The notes: a model not told the origin generated them from the letters alone. A stretch of 64,000 bases of DNA from Streptomyces sp. BHT-5-2 (GCF_019774615.1 NZ_CP081496.1:2046001-2110000); one strand, 5' to 3'. Shown: positions 16,868 through 25,689, numbered from the stretch's first letter. Made by a program: numbers and translations.

Positions 16868-18445
16868 CTACTTCGCGGGTGCCTTCTCCGCCGTCCTGCC
16901 CTTGGCCGCGTCGCCGAACGGCAGGTCGGTGCCGGTCAGGTCGGCGTGGATGCCGTCGCTCTCCACGGTGATGTTGCGCAGCCGCACATCCCCCGGCGTC
17001 TTCGGAAGCTGGAAGGAGAGCGCCAGCCGGTCCGCGAGCTGAGGTTTCGTCAGGCCGGTGAGGGCGCCGAGCACCTTCGCGTCGATGCCGACCTTCTGGA
17101 GCAGCCAGGGGTGGTCCATGACCACGTCGACGAGGTTGACCTGCATCAGCTGGTGGACGAAGTGCGGCGAGCCGATCAGGTCGTGCAGCTTGTCGTCGCT
17201 GCGCAGGGCGTCGTCGAGGTACTCCTTGGGGATGCCGATCCGCTGGGCGATCGCCGGAATGCTGAGCATCGCCTTGACCTTGGCGGCCTGCCGGCTCAGC
17301 TCCGCGGCGCCCTTCCGGGTCAGCCGCAGGCCCTCCTCCTCGCCGGTGCCCGGCCGGTAGATCGCCATGTCGCCGATGTCCAGCCGCATCTGCCCGATCT
17401 CGGTGGAGATCCCCCGGTCGCCGATGCGCCGGATGCGCGCCTCGGCCCGTACGCGCAGGGTGTGCCCCGCGATGGGCAGCCGGCCGTCGGCGCGCACCCC
17501 GTTGGCCCCCAGCGCGCTGAACTTCACCTGGGAGGCGCCCAGTTCGCGGTTCATGTCGTCGAAGGCGAGCAGCACGCTGCCGTGCATCTGGCCGATGGTG
17601 GCGCCCTTGATGGCGCTCGGCAGATCGCCGTCGAGCCGGATGTCCCGCGCCGTGGCCGCCACTTTCGCCAGCGAGACCCGGTCCGCCGCGACGTCCGGGA
17701 TCACCACGTCGACCTGGTCCAGCCGCTTGTCGAAGACCTGGGTGAGGAACGGGAAGCCGTGGATGTCCACCTCGGGCCGGGCGTGCAGGTGCAGGGCCGT
17801 CTTCACCTGCTCCTCGGCCTTGTTCTGCGCGTACAGCACGGCGAACCGGTCGCCGAGCGCGAGCACCCCCGCGCAGGCGGCCAGCGCGACCAGCGCCTTG
17901 ATGGTGCGCGGGACGGCGGCGAAGCGGCTGACGCCCCGCTTCAGCTTCCGGTGGTTCGGGGGCGACCAGGTGTCGTCCTCGTCGTCCGAGCGCAGGCCCA
18001 GCCCCAGCGGATCGTCGTCGGTGGCACGGTCGGCGAAACGGCCGCTCCCGTGAGGTGACGGGTCGTAACCCGCCGTGTTCCCCGACCCGTTGTGGCCGCC
18101 ACGTACGTCGTAGCCGCCCTGACCGTCGTAGCTGCCGCGACCGTCATAGCCGTCGTGACGGTCGTGGCTGCCGTGACTGTCATAGCCGTCGTCACGGCCG
18201 TCATGGCTGTCCTGGCCGTACGCACCCGGCTCCGGGTCGGCGAGTGCGGCCAGATCCGCGTACGGATTGGCCGGGCCGACCTGCGGGAGTTCTCTGGTGT
18301 CGCCCTGCGGATGCGCTCCGAAGCCGTCCTGCTGCGGTCTGTGCGGATGCCCGGCTATGTGGGGCTGGTCGCCGGCCTCGGAAGCGGAGGCGGCCGGGCG
18401 TGCCGCTGGGGACGAGGGTGACGACATGCGGGTGGGGGTTCGCAT
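16868..18445 (-). CDS. DUF2993 family protein with long disordered N-terminus
   Basis: 525 residues from ATG 18445, chosen because GGTGGGA lies about eight bases upstream; a second ATG at 18427 is also possible. Residues 1 to about 190 are disordered, including a stretch with repeats of the YDGRGSYDGQGGYDVRGG kind. One membrane helix follows (IKALVALAACAGVLALGDRF), then the extracytoplasmic DUF2993 domain with VDIHGFPFLTQVFDKRLDQV, much like the paralog at 3509-4210. DUF2993 proteins are related to the LmeA lipid-binding family. The stop is 12 bp from that of the CssS-like kinase, so the two converge. Confidence 0.8.
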   Translation of the reverse strand: MRTPTRMSSPSSPAARPAASASEAGDQPHIAGHPHRPQQDGFGAHPQGDTRELPQVGPANPYADLAALADPEPGAYGQDSHDGRDDGYDSHGSHDRHDGYDGRGSYDGQGGYDVRGGHNGSGNTAGYDPSPHGSGRFADRATDDDPLGLGLRSDDEDDTWSPPNHRKLKRGVSRFAAVPRTIKALVALAACAGVLALGDRFAVLYAQNKAEEQVKTALHLHARPEVDIHGFPFLTQVFDKRLDQVDVVIPDVAADRVSLAKVAATARDIRLDGDLPSAIKGATIGQMHGSVLLAFDDMNRELGASQVKFSALGANGVRADGRLPIAGHTLRVRAEARIRRIGDRGISTEIGQMRLDIGDMAIYRPGTGEEEGLRLTRKGAAELSRQAAKVKAMLSIPAIAQRIGIPKEYLDDALRSDDKLHDLIGSPHFVHQLMQVNLVDVVMDHPWLLQKVGIDAKVLGALTGLTKPQLADRLALSFQLPKTPGDVRLRNITVESDGIHADLTGTDLPFGDAAKGRTAEKAPAK

Positions 18446-18648
18446 CAGCACATCCCACCATGAGCGGCACCCGGCAGCGCAAGTCATGCTCACGGAATGT
18501 GAGGAACGCGAAAGACGTCCGGCCGTCCTTGGCGAAATCTTGCCGCGCTCTTGTGCCCCGCTGAACTACCGTCACTGAACCACCGTCGATCTTGACCGAC
18601 ACCCCGGCGGGCTTCCGCCGCCATCTTCGCGCCCCTCTGGAGGAGCCC

Positions 18649-19506
18649 GTGATCGTCGTCACCGGAGCAACCGGCAATATCGGCCGCCGTCTTGTGGACC
18701 GCCTGCTGGAGGAGGGCGTCGCGGTCCGCGCCCTCACCAGGGACCCCGCCCGTGCCGCCCTCCCCGACCGGGCCGAGGTGGTCCGCGCCGACCTCGCCGA
18801 GGACACCGACCTCGCCCCGCTCCTGGCCGGTGCCGACGCCCTCTTCCTCAACCTCGCGGCCGGCGGCGCCGAGTCCGCGCAGCGGCTGATCGACGCCGCC
18901 GTGCGGGCGAACGTCCCCCGCATCGTCCTCAACTCCTCCCAGGGGGTGAGCGACACACCCGCCGACGAGACCAACTTCATCTCCCGTATGCACGCCACCG
19001 TGGAGCGCGCGGTCCGCGCGTCCGGCGTGGAGTGGACCTTCCTGCGCGGCGGCAACTACGCCACCAACGCGCTCGGCTGGGCCCCGGCGATCCGCGCGAC
19101 CGGCGTGGTCCGCGACGCGCACCCGGACGCCCAGGGTGCGCCGGTCCACGAGGCCGACCTCGCGGACGTCGCCGCCGTCGCCCTCCTGGACCGCACCGGC
19201 GCCCACGTCCACCGCATCCACCGCCTCACCGGCCCCGAGGTGCTCACCAACGCCCAGCAGGTCGCCGTCATCGCCGAGGCCGTCGGCCGCCCCGTGCGCA
19301 TCGAGCGGATCTCGGAGGAGGAGGCCGCGGAGGCGATGGCCGGCCCGCACTTCCCGCTGGCGGCCGCCCGCGAACTCGTCGGCCTCTTCGGCTCGACGGT
19401 GGACGCCCCGGCCTTCCCGGTGACCGACACGGTCGAACGCGTCACCGGCCGCCCGGCCCGCACCTTCGCCCAGTGGGCCCGGGACCACGCGGCGGACTTC
19501 TCCTGA
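18649..19506 (+). CDS. NmrA-like NAD(P)-binding protein
   Basis: 285 residues from GTG 18649, preceded by GGAGGAG. The Rossmann motif VTGATGNIGRRLVDRLLEEG and the later segment PRIVLNSSQGVSDTPADETN show a SDR-like NmrA/HSCARG fold. The catalytic YxxxK pair of active SDRs is not obvious, so a redox-sensing, binding or unusual reductase role is likelier than a classical dehydrogenase. The C-terminal part is VERVTGRPARTFAQWARDHA, a common ending of this group. A frame-shifted relic follows at once. It diverges from the DUF2993 gene, leaving about 200 bp with a possible promoter. Confidence 0.8.
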   Translation: MIVVTGATGNIGRRLVDRLLEEGVAVRALTRDPARAALPDRAEVVRADLAEDTDLAPLLAGADALFLNLAAGGAESAQRLIDAAVRANVPRIVLNSSQGVSDTPADETNFISRMHATVERAVRASGVEWTFLRGGNYATNALGWAPAIRATGVVRDAHPDAQGAPVHEADLADVAAVALLDRTGAHVHRIHRLTGPEVLTNAQQVAVIAEAVGRPVRIERISEEEAAEAMAGPHFPLAAARELVGLFGSTVDAPAFPVTDTVERVTGRPARTFAQWARDHAADFS

Positions 19507-19682
19507 CGGCGACGCCCGGTTGTTCTTCGCCGGGTACACGAACTACTTCCTGTGGACGCCGCAGCAGCCCGCGTTCGCGGCGACGTTGCGTTGCCGCACC
19601 TGAAGCGGTACGAGTCGGGCGGGATGCCCGACCGGTTCGTGGAGCACGCGGAGGAACTGTGGGCGGGGGCGGCGGCGGTGTG
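19505..19682 (+). pseudogene. Frame-shifted coding remnant of unknown family
   Basis: One frame reads FFAGYTNYFLWTPQQPAFAA and then hits a stop. From about 19575 a second frame reads LPHLKRYESGGMPDRFVEHA, then EELWAGAAAV and a stop. The two halves look like one protein broken by a single frameshift and lacking its N-terminus; codon usage is normal. I do not recognise the family. Alternatively it could be chance open frames in GC-rich DNA. Confidence 0.35.
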
Positions 19683-19949
19683 ACCTCGATGCCTGGAAGA
19701 GCCGTCGTGCGGCCGTGAGGGTCGTTCGTACCGTTTTCGCGGCTGACGCCCTCCGTGTGGTCGTGGTGTACGCGGCCATACAGGAGGGTGCGGGCCCCGG
19801 TCCCGATCGGGCCACGTTCGGGTATGGGCGGGGCCATGAACGTAAAGCGCAGCCCAATCCCGTATCCGGGACCCGTTAAAGATCCTTTCCCTGCCGTGGC
19901 TCCCGGCGTACTCCTGAAGCCTTGTGTGTGATCGGACGGGGGGAGCGGG
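19683..19949. other. Intergenic region before the type VII-like trio
   Basis: 267 bp without a recognisable gene. The 3' part has a lower-GC patch around 19855-19890 (GACCCGTTAAAGATCCTTTC), where I would place the promoter of the trio; a GGGGGGAGCGGG ribosome site precedes the start at 19950. Confidence 0.3.
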
Positions 19950-20279
19950 ATGAGCGGGCAGTTCGGCGTCGAGCCGACGGCACTGACGGATCTGGCGGAC
20001 AAGTTCGACCTGCAGGCGACGGATCTGGACGGCCCGATCCGTTCCTTCGCGGCGACGTCGGCGGAGGTCGGGGAGGCGTTCGGGATCCTCGGTGCCTGCG
20101 ACGGCGCGATGGAGAAGTACCAGACGCTGCTGAGCAGCACGATCAAGGCGCTGGGTCAGCTGCCCCAGGTGCTCAACAGTGACGCCGACCGGCTGCGGAT
20201 CAACGCGTCCCAGTACGCGGAGGCGGACCAGGCGGCCGTCGGCCACCTCCAGGCCGTGCCCCGTTACCAGGCGGTGTGA
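19950..20279 (+). CDS. WXG100-like small helical protein
   Basis: 109 residues, beginning MSGQFGVEPTALTDLADKFD. It is mostly helical with two helices joined near residue 50, and conserved 'DLQATDLDGPIRSFAATSAE' and 'SSTIKALGQLPQVLNSDADR' segments. The length and layout resemble Esx-type type VII substrates or ESX-1 EspE/DUF2580-like helical partners, but the W-x-G turn is not present. It has a strong ribosome site and overlaps the next gene by GTGA. I infer it is a secretion partner (chaperone or co-substrate) of the following protein. Confidence 0.65.
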   Translation: MSGQFGVEPTALTDLADKFDLQATDLDGPIRSFAATSAEVGEAFGILGACDGAMEKYQTLLSSTIKALGQLPQVLNSDADRLRINASQYAEADQAAVGHLQAVPRYQAV

Positions 20280-21439
20280 CGGTGAGCGTCAACAGCTGGA
20301 TCGACGGCAAGGTCCTGGAGATCCTCCAGGCGTTCGGTGTGGAGTTGCCCGGCGGCAACGGCGACACGCTTCGCGAGATCGCCCGCGGCTGGGACGCCAT
20401 GGGCAATGACCTGACCAAGGTCGTAGGGGCTCTCGACCGCGCCGTCGACGGCGTCGACAAGCAGGGCTGGCACGGCGCGGCCCGGGACGCCTTCGAGAAG
20501 CACTGGCAGGACCAGAAGAAGACCGTCACCGACGTCGCGAACAACTTCCACCATGTCGCGGACGGGCTGCGGGAGTTCGCCGGCGAGATCGACAAGATCA
20601 ACGAAGAGATCATCGACATCTGCGTGCAGATCGCCGAGATGGAGGTGCTCGGCGCCGCGCTGTCCGTGTTCACCGGATTTCTCTCCGACCTCGTCGCCAA
20701 CACGGCCGTCGCCGCGAAGGTCGCCAAGGTCGTGGACCTGGTGAAGCTGTTCACCTCGGCGGCCGAGAAGGTGGCGGCGCTGCTGGAGCGCTTCGGCGGC
20801 ATGAGCGCGGAGACCGCGGCGACGTTGGAGAAGATGCTCACCGCGGTGGCCCGGATCGGCGGCAAGTTCCTCATGAAGGGCGCGGAGAGCTTCGCCACGA
20901 ACTTCGTCGCCGACTCGGGCAGCATGATGATCAACCAGGCGCTCACCGGTCAGCCGGTGACGGTGGGCAAGGATTTCAAGACCGCCGGCAAGGAAGCCGC
21001 GGGCACAGCCGTGTTCACCGCCGGCGGAGCGTCGTTTGCGGAGGGTGCGAAGCTGACGGGCGCGGTCGGCAAAGTGCTCAGCGGTGAGGGCCGGGCGGGC
21101 AACACCGTCAATGGTGCGTTCGGCAATGTGGTCGGCGGTCTCACCGCCGATTTGACGGACGACGAGAAGGGCGGTGCGGACACCGTGTGGGATGTGGGGA
21201 CGAACGCCGTCACCGGTGCCCTCGGAAACCACGCCGGCGACCGCCTTCTCGGCGGCATGGAGGGGCACAGCCTCGGCGGCGAGAACGTTGCCGAACACCA
21301 CAGGTTCAAGGACACGATGTACCGGGACGGCTTCGGCACCGGACTCAACACGGCGATCTACGAAGGCGGCGGCGGGATCGAGTCCGACCTCCAGGGCCTC
21401 GACAAGGACATGGACGAAGCCGAGAAGGAGGCGGGTTAG
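20276..21439 (+). CDS. WXG100-family type VII target, large effector-like protein
   Basis: 387 residues from GTG 20276, overlapping the previous stop (GTGA); a second GTG at 20282 is an alternative. The N-terminal ~100 residues are a WXG100 helical hairpin with the turn DKQGWHGAARDAFEKHWQDQ, hence a probable type VII signal. The middle contains Ala/Val-rich helices (AEMEVLGAALSVFTGFLSDL) that could insert in membranes, and a Gly-rich stretch. The C-terminal end is DLQGLDKDMDEAEKEAG; I see no known toxin domain such as nuclease, deaminase or ADP-ribosyltransferase motifs. It may be an effector with an unknown activity, or a structural partner. The third gene of the unit is a small membrane protein. 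Confidence 0.7.
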   Translation: MTVSVNSWIDGKVLEILQAFGVELPGGNGDTLREIARGWDAMGNDLTKVVGALDRAVDGVDKQGWHGAARDAFEKHWQDQKKTVTDVANNFHHVADGLREFAGEIDKINEEIIDICVQIAEMEVLGAALSVFTGFLSDLVANTAVAAKVAKVVDLVKLFTSAAEKVAALLERFGGMSAETAATLEKMLTAVARIGGKFLMKGAESFATNFVADSGSMMINQALTGQPVTVGKDFKTAGKEAAGTAVFTAGGASFAEGAKLTGAVGKVLSGEGRAGNTVNGAFGNVVGGLTADLTDDEKGGADTVWDVGTNAVTGALGNHAGDRLLGGMEGHSLGGENVAEHHRFKDTMYRDGFGTGLNTAIYEGGGGIESDLQGLDKDMDEAEKEAG

Positions 21440-21442
21440 GCC

Positions 21443-21706
21443 GTGCTCCAAGAGGCCGGCACCGTGATCCTGGCCGGGGTCGCGCACATCCCGAAACACG
21501 ATCCTGGCTGGGGCGGCACGTTCCAGTTGCTCCTGGGGTTCTTCGTCGGGTGCCCGATCACCGTTGCCGGTGTCTACCTGACCGTCGGCCTCTGGCGCGT
21601 CAAGGAAGGGAAGACCTGGTTCAACCATCTGTTCGGGCCGCTGGTCTTCGTCATCGGTCTGGCCGTCGCCGTCCCCTGTTTCGGCTTCGCCTTCCACCTG
21701 CTGTGA
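21443..21706 (+). CDS. Small two-span membrane protein next to the WXG protein
   Basis: 87 residues from GTG 21443, three bases after the stop of the WXG protein. The sequence has two hydrophobic helices (FQLLLGFFVGCPITVAGVYL and PLVFVIGLAVAVPCFGFAFH), separated by a charged loop (VKEGKTWFNH). In polymorphic-toxin operons the gene after the effector is often an immunity protein. A membrane immunity protein against a membrane-active effector would fit, but this is inference. Confidence 0.65.
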   Translation: MLQEAGTVILAGVAHIPKHDPGWGGTFQLLLGFFVGCPITVAGVYLTVGLWRVKEGKTWFNHLFGPLVFVIGLAVAVPCFGFAFHLL

Positions 21707-21724
21707 CGCGTGTGCCGACCGCGG

Positions 21725-21765
21725 CGGCCCCGGCCGCCCGCCGCACGGGCGGACGGCCGGGGCCG
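21725..21765 (+). terminator. Hairpin terminator after the type VII-like trio
   Basis: CGGCCCCGGCCG (21725-21736) pairs with CGGCCGGGGCCG (21754-21765), extended inside by CCCG/CGGG. It sits between the convergent trio and the 5'-nucleotidase and probably acts in both directions. Confidence 0.7.
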
Positions 21766-21807
21766 TAGGTGTGGGGACGGGCGACCCGAACGGCCGCCCG
21801 CAGGCGG

Positions 21808-23664
21808 CTACTTCACCACCGTGATCCGATCGGCCTTCGGCGGGGCGAGGGGGTTGGTCGGGGACGAGTGGGCCGTCAGGTAGGCGGTGAGGGCGTCCAG
21901 GTCGGAGGGGCCGACGTACTTGTGGGTGCCCTGCTTCAGCGCGGGGAAGCCGTCGCCGCCACCGGCCAGGAACTCGTTCATGGCGACCCGGTAGGTCTTG
22001 GCGGGGTCCAGGGCGGCGCCGTCGAGCCTGACCGAGTCGGCGACGACGCGGGCGGCGCCGGTCCTGGTCATGTCGAGGGTGTAGGTGAGGCCCTCGGAGA
22101 TCTGGAGGATCTTGGGGGACGCCTCGTTGGGGCCGCTGACCTGCTGCTGGAGGGCGGTCAGGAGCTGGGCGCCGGTCAGGTCCACGACGTTGGTCATGTT
22201 GGTGAACGGCTGGACGGTGAACGCCTCGCCGTAGGTGACGACGCCGTCGCCCTCGTTGCCCGACGCCTTGTACGCGAGGTCGGAGCGGATGCCGCCGGGG
22301 TTCATCAGGGCGAGTTGGGCGCCGCCCTTGTCGGGGGCCCTGGTGGCGGCCCGTTGGGCGTCGGCGACGAGGTCGCCGAGGGGCTCCTCGGGGGTGCCGG
22401 CGCCGCGGCCGTTGATGTCGGCGGAGATGTACCCGACCGGCTTGTTCGCCACAGGCGCGGCCAGCTTGTTCCAGCGGGCGATCAGGGACGTCATGTCCGC
22501 GGCCTTGGGCCCGGTGCGGTCGACGACGTGGTTGGCGGCGTGCGGGCCGTGGACCGCCGTGCGCACGATGTCGTGGGTGCGGCGGTCGTAGGTGAGCGTG
22601 GTGTCGGTGTAGAGCCGGCCGTAGGAGGCGGCGGAGGTGACCGTGCGGGGGTGGCCGGCCGGGTCCGGGATGGTGCAGGTGTAGGACTGGTGGGTGTGGC
22701 CGGTGACCAGGGCGTCGACCTTGGGGGTGACGTGCTTGGCGATGTCGACGATCGGGCCCGAGATGCCTGCGCCCGGGCCGGGGCTGTCGCAGTCGTAGTT
22801 GTACGACGTGGAGGCGGGCATGCCGCCCTCGTGGATCAGGGCGACGATCGCCTTGACGCCCTGGCGGTCGAGGATCTTGGCGTACTTGTTGATCGTCTCG
22901 ACCTCGCCGTGGAAGGTCAGACCCTTGACGCCGTCGGCGTTGACGATGTCCGGTGTGCCCTTGAGCGTCACGCCGATGAAGCCGATCTTGACGCCCTTGT
23001 GCTGCCAGACCGTGTACGGCTTGAGGATCGGCTTGCCGGTCCGGTCGTCGGTGACGTTGGCGGCGAGGTAGGGGAAGTCGGCGCCCTTGAAGGTCTTCCC
23101 CTTCTCGTAGCAGCCGTCCTTGGGGTGGCAGCCGCCGCGCTGCATCCGGGTCAACTCGGCCCGGCCCTCGTCGAATTCGTGGTTGCCGACGGAGGTGACG
23201 TCGAGGCCGAGCCTGTTCATCGCCTCGATGGTCGGCTCGTCGTGGAAGAGGCCGGAGAGCAGCGGGCTGGCGCCGATGAGGTCGCCGGCCGCCGCGGTGA
23301 CGGAGTACGGGTGGCCCTTGCGGGCGGTGCGGAGGGACTGCGCCAGGTACTCGACGCCGCCGGCCGGGATCGTCTTCCGGGACCCGTCGGCCTGGAGCTG
23401 CTCGACGGTGCCGGAGGAGCCCTGCGGCGGTTCGAGGTTGCCGTGGAAGTCGTTGAAGGAGAGCAGCTGGACGTCGACCGTGCCGGCCGGGCGGTGGGCG
23501 CGGCCGCTGTCGGCGCCGGCGGGCCCGGCGGTGGCAGCAGGGGTCGCGGCGTAAGCCGCTCCAGTGGAGCCGGTGCTTGCAACGGGGCCCGCGGCGGTGG
23601 CGAGCACGGCGGCGCCGGCCGCCAATCTGCGGGCGAGACCGTGGCGTTGGGATGTCGGTGGCAT
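21808..23664 (-). CDS. Secreted bifunctional metallophosphatase/5'-nucleotidase
   Basis: 618 residues from ATG 23664. A twin-region N-terminus (SQRHGLARRLAAGAAVLATA, then AYAATPA) is a classic secretion signal. The metallophosphatase domain shows LLSFNDFHGNLEP, SVGNHEFDEGRAELTRM and GHTHQSYTC, the metal ligands and catalytic histidines of the UshA family. The C-terminal 5'-nucleotidase substrate-binding domain follows from about residue 400 (NKPVGYISADINGRGAGTPE). It should hydrolyse extracellular nucleotides and sugar-nucleotides to release phosphate and nucleosides. The signal region contains a palindromic 37-bp repeat also found in the CHAD gene. It converges with the trio. Confidence 0.9.
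   Translation of the reverse strand: MPPTSQRHGLARRLAAGAAVLATAAGPVASTGSTGAAYAATPAATAGPAGADSGRAHRPAGTVDVQLLSFNDFHGNLEPPQGSSGTVEQLQADGSRKTIPAGGVEYLAQSLRTARKGHPYSVTAAAGDLIGASPLLSGLFHDEPTIEAMNRLGLDVTSVGNHEFDEGRAELTRMQRGGCHPKDGCYEKGKTFKGADFPYLAANVTDDRTGKPILKPYTVWQHKGVKIGFIGVTLKGTPDIVNADGVKGLTFHGEVETINKYAKILDRQGVKAIVALIHEGGMPASTSYNYDCDSPGPGAGISGPIVDIAKHVTPKVDALVTGHTHQSYTCTIPDPAGHPRTVTSAASYGRLYTDTTLTYDRRTHDIVRTAVHGPHAANHVVDRTGPKAADMTSLIARWNKLAAPVANKPVGYISADINGRGAGTPEEPLGDLVADAQRAATRAPDKGGAQLALMNPGGIRSDLAYKASGNEGDGVVTYGEAFTVQPFTNMTNVVDLTGAQLLTALQQQVSGPNEASPKILQISEGLTYTLDMTRTGAARVVADSVRLDGAALDPAKTYRVAMNEFLAGGGDGFPALKQGTHKYVGPSDLDALTAYLTAHSSPTNPLAPPKADRITVVK
23545..23581 (-). repeat. 37-bp in-frame palindromic repeat, copy 1
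   Basis: Inside the 5'-nucleotidase signal region. On the minus strand it encodes [12 protein letters not shown], and it includes the palindrome GCTCCA-C-TGGAGC. Copy 2 (28809-28845, plus strand) matches 36 of 37 bases and is in the same reading frame. Confidence 0.85.
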
Positions 23665-23829
23665 GGTTCCCCTCCGTTGATGCTGCTGAGCGGGGGCAGC
23701 ATATTGTCGACGCGCGTAGCGGAACAGGGGCGGCGGCTCACGGCCCGGTGGCCGGGCGGTGGCGATGCGGGGCGCGGCGGGCGTCCGCGCCGCCTCCATG
23801 ACGCCGCGGCAGCGTCGTACGCTTCAGGC

Positions 23830-24768
23830 ATGACTGACGCTGCACAGGAGATGGGCCGGGCCGGACGCAGGATCCAGGTGGTCGACGAGCTCGCGCCGGA
23901 AGGGGCCGCGGCCGTCCTCGAACTGATCGAACGGGCCGCGCGGACGGACGGGCAGCCGGCCGTGTCCGAGCAGGGACGGCTCCAGCTGCGGGGCGGCCGG
24001 CGGGTGGGCGTACGGCATCTGCTGGTGTATGCGCCGGGAGAGAGCGGTGAGGAGCTGGTCGGTTACGGGCAGCTGGAGGACACCGACCCGGTGGAGGCGC
24101 CGGCCGCCGAACTGGTCGTCCACCCGGGGTACCGCGGCCGCGGCCACGGCCGGGCGCTCGGCGGCGAGCTGCTGGTCCAGTCCGGGCGCCGGTTGCGGGT
24201 GTGGGCGCACGGCGGGCACCCGGCCGCCCGGCATCTGGCGCAGACGCTGGGCCTGACGATGTTCCGCGAGCTGCGGCAGATGCGGCGGCCGCTGGCCGAC
24301 CTCGACCTGTCGGAGCCGGTGCTCCCGGAGGGGGTGACGGTGCGGACGTTCCAGCCGGACGGCGACGACGCGGCCTGGTTGGAGGTCAACGCCGAGGCTT
24401 TCGCGCACCATCCCGAGCAGGGCTCGCTGACCCAGCGCGACCTCGACGACCGCAAGGCCGAGCCGTGGTTCGACCCCAAGGGCTTCTTCCTCGCCGAGCG
24501 GGACGGCCGGCTGGTCGGCTTCCACTGGACGAAGGTGCACGCCGAAGAGGGCCTGGGCGAGGTGTACGTCCTCGGGGTGCGGCCGGGCGCGCAGGGCGGC
24601 GGCCTGGGCAAGGCGCTGACCTCGATCGGGCTGCGGCACCTGGCGGCGCAGGGGCTGGCCACCGCGATGCTCTACGTGGACGCGGACAACGCGGCCGCGG
24701 TGACGGTGTACGAGCGGCTGGGGTTCGAGACGCACGAGACGGACCTGATGTACCGGTCGGAGACGTGA
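23830..24768 (+). CDS. mshD: Mycothiol synthase (MshD)
   Basis: 312 residues made of two GNAT domains. The second carries the acetyl-CoA motif VRPGAQGGGLGKALTSIGLR and the DADNAAAVTVYERLGFETHE tail, which are hallmarks of MshD; the first has AELVVHPGYRGRGHGRALGG. MshD adds the acetyl group to Cys-GlcN-Ins in the last step of mycothiol synthesis, using acetyl-CoA. The ATG at 23830 lies six bases after a TACGCT box (23818-23823), so the mRNA is probably leaderless. The first step, mshA, is at 32138. Confidence 0.92.
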   Translation: MTDAAQEMGRAGRRIQVVDELAPEGAAAVLELIERAARTDGQPAVSEQGRLQLRGGRRVGVRHLLVYAPGESGEELVGYGQLEDTDPVEAPAAELVVHPGYRGRGHGRALGGELLVQSGRRLRVWAHGGHPAARHLAQTLGLTMFRELRQMRRPLADLDLSEPVLPEGVTVRTFQPDGDDAAWLEVNAEAFAHHPEQGSLTQRDLDDRKAEPWFDPKGFFLAERDGRLVGFHWTKVHAEEGLGEVYVLGVRPGAQGGGLGKALTSIGLRHLAAQGLATAMLYVDADNAAAVTVYERLGFETHETDLMYRSET

Positions 24769-24787
24769 TCCCGGGGGCGGGGCGGTC

Positions 24788-24811
24788 GGGGGCGGTGTCG
24801 GCCGCCGCCCC
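24788..24811. terminator. GC-rich hairpin between mshD and the GNAT gene
   Basis: GGGGGCGG (24788-24795) can pair with CCGCCCC (24105-type arm at 24805-24811). It lies between convergent stops and could end transcription from either side. The stem is short and G-rich, so confidence is low. Confidence 0.35.
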
Positions 24812-24829
24812 GCCGTCGGCACACCGCCG

Positions 24830-25507
24830 TCATGCCTCCCGGGCCCGCTGTCCCTGGGGCTGCTGCTCCTGCTGGTGCCCCGGCTCCCGCCGGTGCTCCT
24901 GTTTCCGCTGGTCGTGCCACTCGCGCGCCAGCATCGCGTAGATCACCTCGTCGCTCCACCCGCCGTCCAGGAACTCGTTCTCCCGCAGATGGCCCTCGCG
25001 GCGCATGCCCAGGCGCTCCAGCAGCCGGGCGGAGGCGGTGTTGCGGCCGTCCAACTCGGCCTGGATCCGGTGCAGTCCGAGCTCCTCGAAGCCCAGCCTC
25101 AGCAGCGCGCGGGCGGCCTCGGTGGCGTAGCCGTGGCCGGCGTGGTCGGGGTTGAAGACGTAGCCGATGCGGCCCTGGCGGTGCTCGCGGCGCGTGTAGA
25201 CGAACGTCACGTCGCCGACCAGCGTGTGGGTCTCCCGCAGCACGACGGCGAGCTGGAGGAAGTCGCCGGACTCGCGCAGCGTGGTGCGGGTCGCCTTCTC
25301 GGCGACGAAGGCGCGGGAGGCGGCCTCGTCGTGCGGGCCTCCGTAGAGGTAACGGCAGACCTCGGGGCGGCGCCGGTAGGCGTGGACGGCATCGAAGTCG
25401 TCGTGGCGCACCGGGCGGAGGTCCAGGCGCTCGGTCCGCAGCGGGTAGTCGGGGGTGAACGGGAGCGGTGGCAGCGGGGGTATGGAGGACGTGGAAGGTC
25501 TGAGCAC
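24830..25507 (-). CDS. RimJ/RimL-type GNAT acetyltransferase
   Basis: 225 residues from GTG 25507, six bases after a TACGCT box, the same start layout as mshD. The GNAT core is plain: LRTERLDLRPVRHDDFDAVH at the start, VFNPDHAGHGYATEAARALL (acetyl-CoA loop), and GRNTASARLLERLGMRREGH. This group acetylates ribosomal or other protein N-termini or antibiotics; the substrate is unknown. The Gln/Arg-rich tail (HDQRKQEHRREPGHQQEQQP) is low complexity. It lies 62 bp from the mshD stop and converges with it. Confidence 0.85.
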   Translation of the reverse strand: MLRPSTSSIPPLPPLPFTPDYPLRTERLDLRPVRHDDFDAVHAYRRRPEVCRYLYGGPHDEAASRAFVAEKATRTTLRESGDFLQLAVVLRETHTLVGDVTFVYTRREHRQGRIGYVFNPDHAGHGYATEAARALLRLGFEELGLHRIQAELDGRNTASARLLERLGMRREGHLRENEFLDGGWSDEVIYAMLAREWHDQRKQEHRREPGHQQEQQPQGQRAREA

Positions 25508-25689
25508 GCGCTCAGCGTAGGCAGCGGGCGTGGACGGCGCAGCGGACTTTCCCGGATGCGGCCGTGGCATCGGTCCGACTTCCGATTCCGATGCTTTGCC
25601 CGCATTGGCGGCTGTGAAGATCGTCGAGGGGCGGGCCGGCCGGGCGGCACCTGGGAGTGGTGTCCCGCTTGCCCGGTCGCCATGTCCTC

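Noticed and set aside
21769..23829. Open plus-strand frame before mshD
   Set aside because: It is antisense to the 5'-nucleotidase and is Val/Gly-rich without any known fold; mshD begins at its own leaderless start.
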